64,000 bases of DNA. It comes from Limnospira fusiformis SAG 85.79 (GTDB taxonomy: Bacteria; Cyanobacteriota; Cyanobacteriia; Cyanobacteriales; Microcoleaceae). Below, piece by piece: positions 11,637 to 18,833 of the stretch. The stretch is from positions 1,415,403-1,479,402 of the forward strand of contig NZ_CP051185.1 of assembly GCF_012516315.1 (NCBI RefSeq), written 5' to 3'. The notes under the pieces were generated by a model. It did not search any database and had not been told where the DNA came from. It saw only the letters and a program-made list of their open reading frames with translations. A program made the position numbers and the translations under genes. Numbering within the stretch: the stretch's first letter is position 1; each line of letters starts with the position of its first letter.

Positions 11637-13091
11637 TCATTCTAAATCGGAGGTATAACTATCATTCTGAGCGAAGGCATCGGCATCCAGTTCTAATACT
11701 TCGATCGCTTTCGTTTTCACCCCGATTCCATATTCGATTAACAGATCCAGCAGTTTTTCTCCGTTGATTAACGTGATTGGCGGCGCACCCGGGGCGAACG
11801 CCACCTCCACCGTCCCCTTGGAAAAATCGCCCGTGGTGATAATCGTACCCCGCACCGCTTGAAACCGATACAAACACCCCCGCAAAGCATCCAAAATTGG
11901 TCTTTGAATGTTCCCCTGTTGTCGCTTCACCTGCACCACTTCCCGCACCGAAGTGATCCCCAGTTCGATATCCGCGACCACATCGACTCCCTTATCATTC
12001 GTCGGTGATGTCACCTCCACATTTTGATAATTCATTGCCTCCAACAATTGCTTGATCAAATACTCAAAAGCGGTGGGAGCCATCGTCGATAGGATTTCTT
12101 TAATGCTGGATCTGACCGAGGCTTTCTGCTCTTTAACCAGGGTTAAAATTTCCTGTACTTTCCCCCCGCCGTCGAGTTCTTCATCGCCTCCCGAATCTTT
12201 CAAATAATTCAAACCCGCGTCGGTAATGCTGTAGGTTGTCCCCGTTTTGATCAATAATTCGCGATCGGCTAAATTGTAAAGCCGCCGCCACAGCGTATCT
12301 TTGATGGTGCTGTCTGTGCCGAATTGGGAGTAACGCTTGAGATAGTCCGACCAATCGGGTACAAAATCTCCGCGACGACCTCCCCCTTTTTCAGCCACCA
12401 CACTTAGTAATTTTAATAAGCCTTCCCGTTCGTCAATTTGTTTTTCAACGTCTCCCAAGGAATGGCAGATAAAATCCCGTCCCGCATCAGTTAATACAAC
12501 TTTCCCCCCTGAATCGTCTTCCAGCAATTCATAGATTCGAGACAGCAGCCAGTGTCCGTAAACGTGACGGGGGTTCACCCGGCGATCGCTTCCCGTCCAA
12601 ATCGCCTCCGCCAGTTCTCGATTCTCCCCTTCCAGGCGTTCCCATATCCAGCGGTCTGGATTGGTCCAATCTACCGGATTTTGGGGGGTTCCCGACAGAC
12701 TCATTATCGCCGATCGCAGTCCCGTGATTTGCGCGCGATCGCGTCCATTCCAAATCGGTAAAATCAATCTCAATTCCGAATAGGTGGGAAAGTGGGGAAT
12801 TTTAACCCGGCGTTCGGTTTGCGGGTCTGATGTCGTCGAATTCGATTCGGAATCCATCGAGGTTACATCCCATTTTCTCAACCCAAAAACCCCGCGATTA
12901 ATCTTCACGAAGCGACTGTGATCGCCCTTCTGTTTGATTTCGACGGCGATGATGGCGTTGAGGGTGGCTTCGGGACTTTTGCCGTTCGTTGGAATTAAAT
13001 TCCGTGCGATCGCGATTTCAGCAATTTTGCGATAGTGGAGGGGAGAGCCAACATCTTCTAAAACTTGAATGGCAGCATCGGCGAAAGACAT
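11637..13091 (-). CDS. HARE-HTH / Mrr-type restriction endonuclease
   Basis: 484 residues in three parts. Residues 1-75 form a HARE-HTH winged helix (SFADAAIQVLEDVGSPLHYR, ending GVFGLRKWD). Residues ~95-300 hold one or two Mrr_N-like winged-helix units (YSELRLILPIWNGRDRAQIT; HWLLSRIYELLED). Residues ~340-460 are the Mrr catalytic domain of the PD-(D/E)XK type, with GVDVVADI and VVQVKRQ as the catalytic D and Q-x-K positions. Mrr enzymes usually cut modified DNA (Type IV). It lies convergent to the metallo-hydrolase remnant and next to the 399-bp element. A role against foreign modified DNA is likely but inferred. Confidence 0.8.
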   Translation of the reverse strand: MSFADAAIQVLEDVGSPLHYRKIAEIAIARNLIPTNGKSPEATLNAIIAVEIKQKGDHSRFVKINRGVFGLRKWDVTSMDSESNSTTSDPQTERRVKIPHFPTYSELRLILPIWNGRDRAQITGLRSAIMSLSGTPQNPVDWTNPDRWIWERLEGENRELAEAIWTGSDRRVNPRHVYGHWLLSRIYELLEDDSGGKVVLTDAGRDFICHSLGDVEKQIDEREGLLKLLSVVAEKGGGRRGDFVPDWSDYLKRYSQFGTDSTIKDTLWRRLYNLADRELLIKTGTTYSITDAGLNYLKDSGGDEELDGGGKVQEILTLVKEQKASVRSSIKEILSTMAPTAFEYLIKQLLEAMNYQNVEVTSPTNDKGVDVVADIELGITSVREVVQVKRQQGNIQRPILDALRGCLYRFQAVRGTIITTGDFSKGTVEVAFAPGAPPITLINGEKLLDLLIEYGIGVKTKAIEVLELDADAFAQNDSYTSDLE

Positions 13092-13129
13092 AGGAATCGT
13101 TAAAAATCAGAAATCATCAATTTTGTCAC

Positions 13130-13528
13130 GTAAAACTCCTGGGAGGGTTGGAAGCTCCGTGATTTATCACGGAGAGGAAAACCGACTCAAGCGGATGACC
13201 GCCGCCAGCACCCCCTTGCGGGGTGGAGGGGTATGGTTGCCCCTCCATGGAGCTATGGTTGGCTCCGACTCCCTTGCGGGGTAATGTTTGCGCTTGCGCT
13301 AACGCGCACGCTGCGCGAACGCCAATGTTCAGAGTCGGTACTATCCAAATCGCACGTCCTTAACCCCTTAGAGATGTTTAACGATTCGGTTCATGAGCCT
13401 GGAACTAGGACGCATTCCAGGGTAGGAACTTTAACTCTTGCTCTGAACGGAGCCAGTTAAGGCTATAGCTGGTCAGCTACCTGAAAGGGGGGCACGAAGC
13501 CCCCGTGCTTCAGCCGGGGGTGCTGACA
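13130..13528 (+). mobile_element. 399-bp non-autonomous element, copy A (IS200/IS605-like ends)
   Basis: A 399-bp unit nearly identical to the inverted copy at 31355-31753; landmarks inside keep exactly the same spacing in both. The left part has a 9-bp hairpin (CTCCGTGAT, TT loop, ATCACGGAG), and the right end has nested hairpins built from GCACG, GCCCCC and GGGGGTGC before the terminal TGCTGACA. There are no terminal inverted repeats and no visible target duplication. Terminal hairpins without inverted repeats are the hallmark of IS200/IS605-type single-strand transposons, so this is probably a palindrome-associated MITE or omega-RNA-bearing remnant. The 75-residue frame inside both copies is not considered a gene. 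Confidence 0.75.
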
Positions 13529-13588
13529 TCTAAAACAACCTGATTAGGCGAGATCTTCAATTAAAAGGACAACTCGATCCGCAATGGG

Positions 13589-13618
13589 GAGATGTTGTCG
13601 CCCCATCTCAAGTATAAT
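13589..13618 (+). promoter_or_regulatory. Candidate operator and -10 box upstream of the DNA methyltransferase
   Basis: An inverted repeat GAGATG (13589-13594) / CATCTC (13604-13609) with 9-nt spacing sits immediately upstream of a perfect TATAAT at 13613-13618. This is the expected place for a controller protein to act on the methyltransferase promoter. Binding by the XRE protein encoded at 15706-15969 is inferred. Confidence 0.4.
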
Positions 13619-13701
13619 ATGAAAGGGGCACCCACCACCCTTGCCCTTCACTTCAATCATTGGTTAGATCGCCAAATATTCCCAGATGGGATAAAGTATA
13701 G

Positions 13702-14826
13702 ATGTTTAGCCTGTTTGTGAAACCTAATGAAAGATACATGGGTCTATCTGAGCCGTACCATAAGCTGCCAACCACAAAGAAAAATAAAGCAACCAGTACC
13801 GTCGGACGCAGCAAATCCGTTCAACTGGACCAACCACTCACCTTTTCAAGCTGGAGTAACAACAGTGTCAGTTTGAATCTTGGTGATAGTGCCGAATATT
13901 ATCAGTCTTGGGACAAACCCACAGTCATCATATCAGATGGAGCCTACGGTATTTTAGGCTTTGAAGGTGATACATCTGATCATCTCGATTTGCCCGAGTG
14001 GTATGAACCCCATATCGCAGCTTGGTCAAAGTTGGCATTGCCCAGTACAACCCTCTGGTTTTGGAATTCAGAGATTGGATGGGCCGTCGTACATCCAATC
14101 CTTGAGAAATTGGGTTGGCGCTATGTCAACTGCAATATATGGAACAAGGGAAAAGCTCATATTGCTGGGAATGTCAATACAGAAAAAATCAGACGTTTTC
14201 CTGTGGTAACAGAAGTTTGTGTTCAATATGTCAGAGAAGTTAAATTCGATGACTTAACCTTGAAAGAATGGTTGCGAAAAGAATGGTTGCGATCGGGTTT
14301 ACCTTTACGCAAAGCCAATCTGGCTTGTGGTGTCGCAGATGCCGCCACCAGAAAGTATTTCGACCAAGGGCATTTATGGTATTTTCCTCCACCCGATATG
14401 TTTCAGAAATTAGTTGGCTATGCCAACCAATATGGAAAACCCGACGGAAAGCCTTATTTTTCTGTAGATGGCCTACATCCTTTGACCGCTGAAGAATGGG
14501 GGAAAATGCGTTCCCAATTTCGATGTCCTCACGGTTTTACCAATGTTTGGCAGCGATCGGCTTTACGGAATAACGAACGAATAAAAACCCCCAACGGTAA
14601 AGCCGTCCATTTGAATCAAAAGCCCCTCGACCTCATGCAGCTAATTATTGAAGCTTCTAGCCAAGAAAGGGATGTTATTTGGGAACCATTTGGCGGACTG
14701 TTTAGTGCTTCTTTGGCTGCTAACATACTTAACCGCAAAGCTTTCGCTTGTGAAATTGACGAAACTTATTTCTATTATGGGGTGAAACGGTTTAGTCAAG
14801 TATTTTATCAATGTTCTCTTCTGTAA
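13702..14826 (+). CDS. Site-specific DNA methyltransferase of a Type II R-M system
   Basis: 374 residues; translation may start at 13702 or at the internal ATG at 13738. The order of motifs is that of beta-class amino-methyltransferases: catalytic region first (IISDGAYGI, residues ~70-78), SAM-binding region last (VIWEPFGGLFSASLAANIL, ~330-350). The catalytic tetrapeptide reads D-G-A-Y instead of the canonical D/S-P-P-Y. The central block (YEPHIAAWSKLALPSTTLWF; HIAGNVNTEKIRRFPVVTEV) is conserved within this methylase family. It converges on the endonuclease gene and overlaps it by 35 bp at the 3' ends. It should protect the host DNA from that endonuclease. Confidence 0.85.
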   Translation: MFSLFVKPNERYMGLSEPYHKLPTTKKNKATSTVGRSKSVQLDQPLTFSSWSNNSVSLNLGDSAEYYQSWDKPTVIISDGAYGILGFEGDTSDHLDLPEWYEPHIAAWSKLALPSTTLWFWNSEIGWAVVHPILEKLGWRYVNCNIWNKGKAHIAGNVNTEKIRRFPVVTEVCVQYVREVKFDDLTLKEWLRKEWLRSGLPLRKANLACGVADAATRKYFDQGHLWYFPPPDMFQKLVGYANQYGKPDGKPYFSVDGLHPLTAEEWGKMRSQFRCPHGFTNVWQRSALRNNERIKTPNGKAVHLNQKPLDLMQLIIEASSQERDVIWEPFGGLFSASLAANILNRKAFACEIDETYFYYGVKRFSQVFYQCSLL

Positions 14827-15709
14827 TTCCCAGATATCTTCTCAAGGCAGATTTCATTGACTCATCTCGCCGACTCGCCAAAAGTTTTTGCCATTGATAA
14901 ATTTCCATTCCAGAACACTCAGTTTTATAAATACGTTCCTTAAAACTTTCAATTTCTGGATGTACAATTCTGTCCATCTTGGCAAAGTTGGTGTCCAATC
15001 TGTATTTAAAATGTGCGATCAGTTCTCGTAAAAGTTTCTGATATTCTGGCGTTGGCTTATAAACTCTTCCATCATTCCCCCAAGATTTAACTATTTCCTC
15101 GGCTTCCATGAAATCTTCATCTGTCCCTTGGAACTTATAACCATTTGTATTTGTTTGTTGCAAATTTGCTGTTCTTTCGGTTGTATCTTCTGGCTCGATA
15201 ATCAGATAATCTGGGGGGTTATGATAGTGATCGTCTCTAGCTTTAGCGATCGAGTAACCCGACACAACACATACATCAATAATCTTGGGTCTACCATAAA
15301 TTACAGCTTCCGGTAACCAAGCTATCAGTGCAACGTATGTTTGATCGCGGCGAAAATGATTTTGACTATCTTTAAAACGAGCCGTTATTTCGGTGGCTAA
15401 TGGAAACCATACTTTTATCTCTAATCCTGGTGTTGGCTTGATGTCGCCGACAAAAATAGTGTCGGGAAATCCTGGGTCTTGCCTTTTCCATTCTCCGAAT
15501 GTTGCAAATATTTCTTGGTTATTTAACAACTCAACTGTGTTGAATTCAATCAGATTTCCCAATAGCGGTGATAGCTTTGAAATCACTTTAGCTAGATTAA
15601 CTGCTGCCTCGGCAGATGTGGGTTTATAAACCTTTAATATATCGAACGTATGCCCTGATAAATTAGCTAAATATTCAGATGCTAATCTAATAATGTCTTG
15701 TGTATTCAT
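14792..15709 (-). CDS. Putative Type II restriction endonuclease
   Basis: 305 residues without a family I can name from motifs alone. The central part (PGLEIKVWFPLATEITARF, residues ~92-110) contains a D/E-rich strand with E-x-K (LEIKVW), compatible with a PD-(D/E)XK active site, and the segment before it (FPDTIFVGDIKPT) supplies acidic residues. The assignment rests on context: it is sandwiched between a methyltransferase (3' overlap 35 bp) and a controller-like XRE gene (ATGA overlap of 4 bp), the classic Type II C-R / M layout. Recognition sequence unknown. Confidence 0.65.
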   Translation of the reverse strand: MNTQDIIRLASEYLANLSGHTFDILKVYKPTSAEAAVNLAKVISKLSPLLGNLIEFNTVELLNNQEIFATFGEWKRQDPGFPDTIFVGDIKPTPGLEIKVWFPLATEITARFKDSQNHFRRDQTYVALIAWLPEAVIYGRPKIIDVCVVSGYSIAKARDDHYHNPPDYLIIEPEDTTERTANLQQTNTNGYKFQGTDEDFMEAEEIVKSWGNDGRVYKPTPEYQKLLRELIAHFKYRLDTNFAKMDRIVHPEIESFKERIYKTECSGMEIYQWQKLLASRRDESMKSALRRYLGITEENIDKILD

Positions 15710-15969
15710 ACTTTGCCCTCGCCAGATGTAGTGCCCAAAGATTGCTCAACTTGTCTGATAATTTCGCAAGGGTCTACACCGATCGCATGAGTCAGTCTCA
15801 GGAACTCAATCACATCTAATCTACGTTCCCTATTCTCGTACTTGGCGACGAAAGATTGAGGCTTTTTGACGGCTTTGGCAAGGGTTGCCTGGGTAAGATT
15901 CGCATTTTTTCGAGCCGCAATCATACACTTCCGAAAAACATCATATTCTTGACTAAAGGTGGACTTCAT
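15706..15969 (-). CDS. XRE-family HTH regulator (R-M controller-like)
   Basis: 87 residues. The HTH spans about residues 15-70: CMIAARKNANLTQATLAKAV then KKPQSFVAKYENRERRLDVI, the typical Cro/C1 five-helix layout, with a final DPCEIIRQ helix. The stop overlaps the endonuclease ATG (ATGA), so the two are translationally coupled. By analogy to C-proteins it would delay endonuclease expression and tune the methyltransferase promoter. A palindrome lies 55 bp upstream of its start. Confidence 0.8.
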   Translation of the reverse strand: MKSTFSQEYDVFRKCMIAARKNANLTQATLAKAVKKPQSFVAKYENRERRLDVIEFLRLTHAIGVDPCEIIRQVEQSLGTTSGEGKV

Positions 15970-16015
15970 CGTGCATTATTTAGCATGGTATTCACAAAAA
16001 TCAGCATAAACCCAT

Positions 16016-16057
16016 GATCGGATAATCCCAAAATGGGATTTTGCGAATCCGCCGATC
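16016..16057. promoter_or_regulatory. Nested palindrome upstream of the XRE controller gene
   Basis: AATCCCA / TGGGATT (16024-16030 and 16034-16040, 3-nt centre) is nested inside GATCGG (16016-16021) / CCGATC (16052-16057). It lies just upstream of the controller-endonuclease operon on the minus strand. It is a good candidate for an autoregulatory operator, though it could also form an RNA hairpin. Confidence 0.4.
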
Positions 16058-16218
16058 AGTCTTAGAAGTAACAATCCCCCACCCGACTTGACGGCTCAAG
16101 TGTCAAACTTAAGTGAAGTCGCACAATAATAGGCTATTTTTTCAACTGACAAAATTTCTATCCAACCGCTGAAGCGATCGCCTATTCGGAACCAACACCC
16201 CATAACCTCCCACAAAAA

Positions 16219-16343
16219 TTGATTTTTTGTTCAACACTCTCAGCCGCGCCTCATTTCCCCCAACCGTTGACAATTCCCCTCCCCATCAGTTACCATATTC
16301 TTGTGGGGGTTACATGGCTATACGCTTGATTTTTTATTCAACA
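16219..16343 (+). repeat. Fourth copy of the ~107-bp repeat plus tail of another (island right boundary)
   Basis: 16246-16343 repeats the unit seen at 11182-11491 almost base for base (CGCCTCATTTCCCC, TTGACAATTCCCC, GTGGGGGTTACATGG, TTGATTTTTTATTCAACA). Just before it, 16219-16238 is the tail of a further copy (TTGATTTTTTGTTCAACACT). The accessory genes between 11492 and 16218 are therefore bracketed by direct copies in the same orientation. Confidence 0.8.
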
Positions 16344-16397
16344 CAGCGATCGCGCCCATATTCAGGGGATGAGCAACAACTTTTGAGGGGGAATTTT

Positions 16398-17231
16398 TCA
16401 TTCCCCTGCTAACAACCAAAAACCCGTATAAGTTACCCCAGAATCATCAGGTTGAATCAAGAGAAAATGTAATCCCTTAGCCAAGCGTTTACGAGTCTCA
16501 AACATCCGCGCCGCCTGAGCGACATCATCATCATCAAAAGTAGCAACTACCCAGCGATCGCTCAACCCCGCCTCTAAAATCAAGCCATCAGGTTGTCCGG
16601 GAATGTAATTCAAGCCGACAGGTTTAACCGACTGTAACCATCTAGCCAAGCGCATAGACTGGCGACCCCCATCAATAACCACCCCGGAAATAGCAACGGT
16701 AGAAGCCAGACCCAAATTCAGGGGTAGTAAAAATGATGGCATATCCAAAATAGGAATAGGGCGATCGCCAAAGACTTCCTGAAGGTCTCCCGCTGGAAGA
16801 GTCGCAAACCGCCAGCGCGTCCCCCAGAGATTTTCCGGTAGAGGTAAAGGGGGTAATTTATCAATAGCCAAAGGATCATAATCCTCGCCAGTATAACCTG
16901 GCATTTGGGGATAAATTAACATCATCTCTGCCAGCAATTTTTTTAAACCCAGCGTCCGACGAGTCCCCTGGACAGTCACCCCCAACTGTTTACCCACCAC
17001 CTCAAAGAGATTCAAGCAAGCAGGTCGAAACACCTGAATCAGATCAGGTTGATCAGTGTCCCAAATTTCTTCTAACTGTTTCAGCAGCCAAGTAGAGTTA
17101 GCTTCCGACTGAGGACAAGTCGCCACCAATAAGCGATCGCCCAATTCATCACAAAGTAACAGTTCCCACAAAGGCTGTCCGCTGTCATCCCGAAGAGGAC
17201 GGCGATAAAAATCAGCTTGCCATATCCGCAT
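16398..17231 (-). CDS. Tab2/Atab2 family RNA-binding protein
   Basis: 277 residues, full length for the cyanobacterial DUF1092/Tab2 family. The N-terminus (MRIWQADFYRRPL, then WELLLCD) and the C-terminus (RLAKGLHFLLIQPDDSGVTYTGFWLL) are typical. In plants and green algae Tab2 homologues bind the psaB 5' leader and help translation of photosystem I/II proteins; the cyanobacterial role is presumed similar but less defined. It is a soluble protein. It is the first chromosomal core gene to the right of the R-M island. Confidence 0.85.
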   Translation of the reverse strand: MRIWQADFYRRPLRDDSGQPLWELLLCDELGDRLLVATCPQSEANSTWLLKQLEEIWDTDQPDLIQVFRPACLNLFEVVGKQLGVTVQGTRRTLGLKKLLAEMMLIYPQMPGYTGEDYDPLAIDKLPPLPLPENLWGTRWRFATLPAGDLQEVFGDRPIPILDMPSFLLPLNLGLASTVAISGVVIDGGRQSMRLARWLQSVKPVGLNYIPGQPDGLILEAGLSDRWVVATFDDDDVAQAARMFETRKRLAKGLHFLLIQPDDSGVTYTGFWLLAGE

Positions 17232-17253
17232 AAAAAATCAAGCCATTAGTGAA

Positions 17254-17613
17254 TCATTTAATCAATCTTAAAGTCAAAGGATAGCGATATCTGATACCCT
17301 CATTAGCTTTGCTGGCTGCCACAATAGTAAAAATCAAATCAAACAACAACACCGCAAATAGCAGAGGAATTCCAACTAAAAACACAATCAACACGATGGA
17401 TACAAACAGATATATCAAAATGCTGATTTGAAAATTCAACGCTTCTTTAGCTTGATATTCAACAAATGGCATCTCATCCTTTTTCAGCAGCCAAATCACC
17501 AAAGGTCCAACGATATTAGCCACAGGTATGACATAACCCACAAAAGAGCTCAGGTGTGCGATCATACCCCAAGTTCTGCTTTCTTGATCTATCTGGTTCC
17601 GTCGATCAGTCAT
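17254..17613 (-). CDS. DUF4870 (Tic20-like) small membrane protein
   Basis: 119 residues. Begins with a polar, Asp/Arg-rich head (MTDRRNQIDQESRTWGMIAH), then hydrophobic helices (LSSFVGYVIPVANIVGPLVI; ISILIYLFVSIVLIVFLVGI; LLFAVLLFDLIFTIVAA) and a conserved VEYQAKEALNFQ segment typical of DUF4870. The molecular role is not established. It is 22 bp upstream of the Tab2 gene on the same strand, so the pair may be cotranscribed. Confidence 0.8.
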   Translation of the reverse strand: MTDRRNQIDQESRTWGMIAHLSSFVGYVIPVANIVGPLVIWLLKKDEMPFVEYQAKEALNFQISILIYLFVSIVLIVFLVGIPLLFAVLLFDLIFTIVAASKANEGIRYRYPLTLRLIK

Positions 17614-17768
17614 GTTGCCTCCATAGCTAAGTATGATGCCACTGTTGATCTATCTTAATACCATTTTAAGCAGATAGTACCTTAGCGCACCCCGTAGAAC
17701 CATCAACTGTGATAGGTTAGGTAGAGAAAAAGCCTACTAATTAGGGTATCAACTAGCTAATTATACAA

Positions 17769-18530
17769 ATGGGAACCGAAACAATCGTACTGCTATCGAG
17801 CCGAGAAATTGAAAAGATGCGCCAAGCCGGAAAGTTAGCCGCGCAACTACTGAACCACCTAGAACCGATGGTTAAACCAGGAGTCAGTACCCTAGAACTC
17901 AACGATGAAGCCGAACGCTGGACTCAGGCTCATGGTGCCCGTAGCGCTCCCCTCGGTTATAATGGGTTCCCCAAGTCTATTTGTACCAGTGTTAACGAAG
18001 TTATCTGTCACGGTATCCCCAGCGCCAAGCAGATTCTTCAAGATGGAGATATCATCAATATTGATGTCACCCCTATAGTTGATGGCTACCACGGCGACAC
18101 CTCAAAAACCTTTTTTGTAGGTAATCCTTCCCCGACGGCTCAAAAATTGGTTGAAGTCACGGAGGAATGTTTGCGGCGGGCTATTGCGACGGTGAAACCG
18201 GGTAGTCGCATAGGGGATATTGGGGCTGCTATTCAAGAGTACGCGGAAAGTTATGGGTTTTCTGTAGTGCGGGATTTTGTCGGTCACGGGGTTAATACGG
18301 TCTTTCATACAGCACCGCAAATTCCCCATTATGGAACCCGTGGAAAAGGTAAAAAACTGCGCTCAGGAATGGTTTTTACGATTGAACCGATGATTAATGA
18401 GGGAACCTGGGAAGCAGAGGTACTCGATGATGGTTGGACAGCAATTACCACAGATGGTAAGCTGTCTGCTCAATTTGAACACACGATCGCTGTAACTGAC
18501 CAGGGAGTTGATATTTTAACTTTACCATAG
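17769..18530 (+). CDS. map: Methionine aminopeptidase, type I
   Basis: 253 residues. Removes the N-terminal Met from nascent proteins; cytosolic dimetal enzyme. The metal ligands are in place: two Asp (INIDVTPIVDGYHGDTSKTF), His in VGHGVNTVFH, Glu in FTIEPMI, and Glu in FEHTIAV near the end. The start MGTETIVLLSSREIEKM is normal for the family, and no N-terminal zinc-finger extension is present. It lies divergent from the DUF4870 gene. Confidence 0.95.
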   Translation: MGTETIVLLSSREIEKMRQAGKLAAQLLNHLEPMVKPGVSTLELNDEAERWTQAHGARSAPLGYNGFPKSICTSVNEVICHGIPSAKQILQDGDIINIDVTPIVDGYHGDTSKTFFVGNPSPTAQKLVEVTEECLRRAIATVKPGSRIGDIGAAIQEYAESYGFSVVRDFVGHGVNTVFHTAPQIPHYGTRGKGKKLRSGMVFTIEPMINEGTWEAEVLDDGWTAITTDGKLSAQFEHTIAVTDQGVDILTLP

Positions 18531-18642
18531 CGCTCTTGGTTAAACCAGCCAGGTAGGGACAATTGATCAGTTGCCCCTACTCTCGGAAATAGCTAATATT
18601 AACTCCAGCCTAGGATATGGCTTGATAACTCATTACAGTAAA

Positions 18643-18714
18643 CTGGGGCGGAAGGATTCGAACCTCCGAATGGCGGGACCAAAACCCGCTGCCTTACCGC
18701 TTGGCGACGCCCCA
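18643..18714 (-). tRNA. trnQ: tRNA-Gln (anticodon TTG)
   Basis: On the minus strand the acceptor stem TGGGGCG pairs with CGCCCCA, discriminator G. The anticodon stem GCGGG/CCCGC encloses the loop TTTTGGT, with anticodon TTG (Gln, reading CAA/CAG). The T loop TTCGAAT is canonical. The CCA end is not encoded. It lies between map and the large histidine kinase. Confidence 0.93.
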
Positions 18715-18833
18715 ATAATCTCTCAGCCTTATTATCATATCAACACTCACCCCGGTTTTGTCAAGTGTTTTGGGAAATTTTTTTTCAGCCCCCTATCTTC
18801 CCGGACATGGAAAGCAGTCAGAGGCTGGTAGAT

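Noticed and set aside
13233..13460. 75-residue frame repeated in both 399-bp elements (also 31423-31650)
   Set aside because: It exists in both copies only because the element is duplicated; it runs across hairpins and G/C-rich repeats, has no ribosome binding site and no protein-like pattern.
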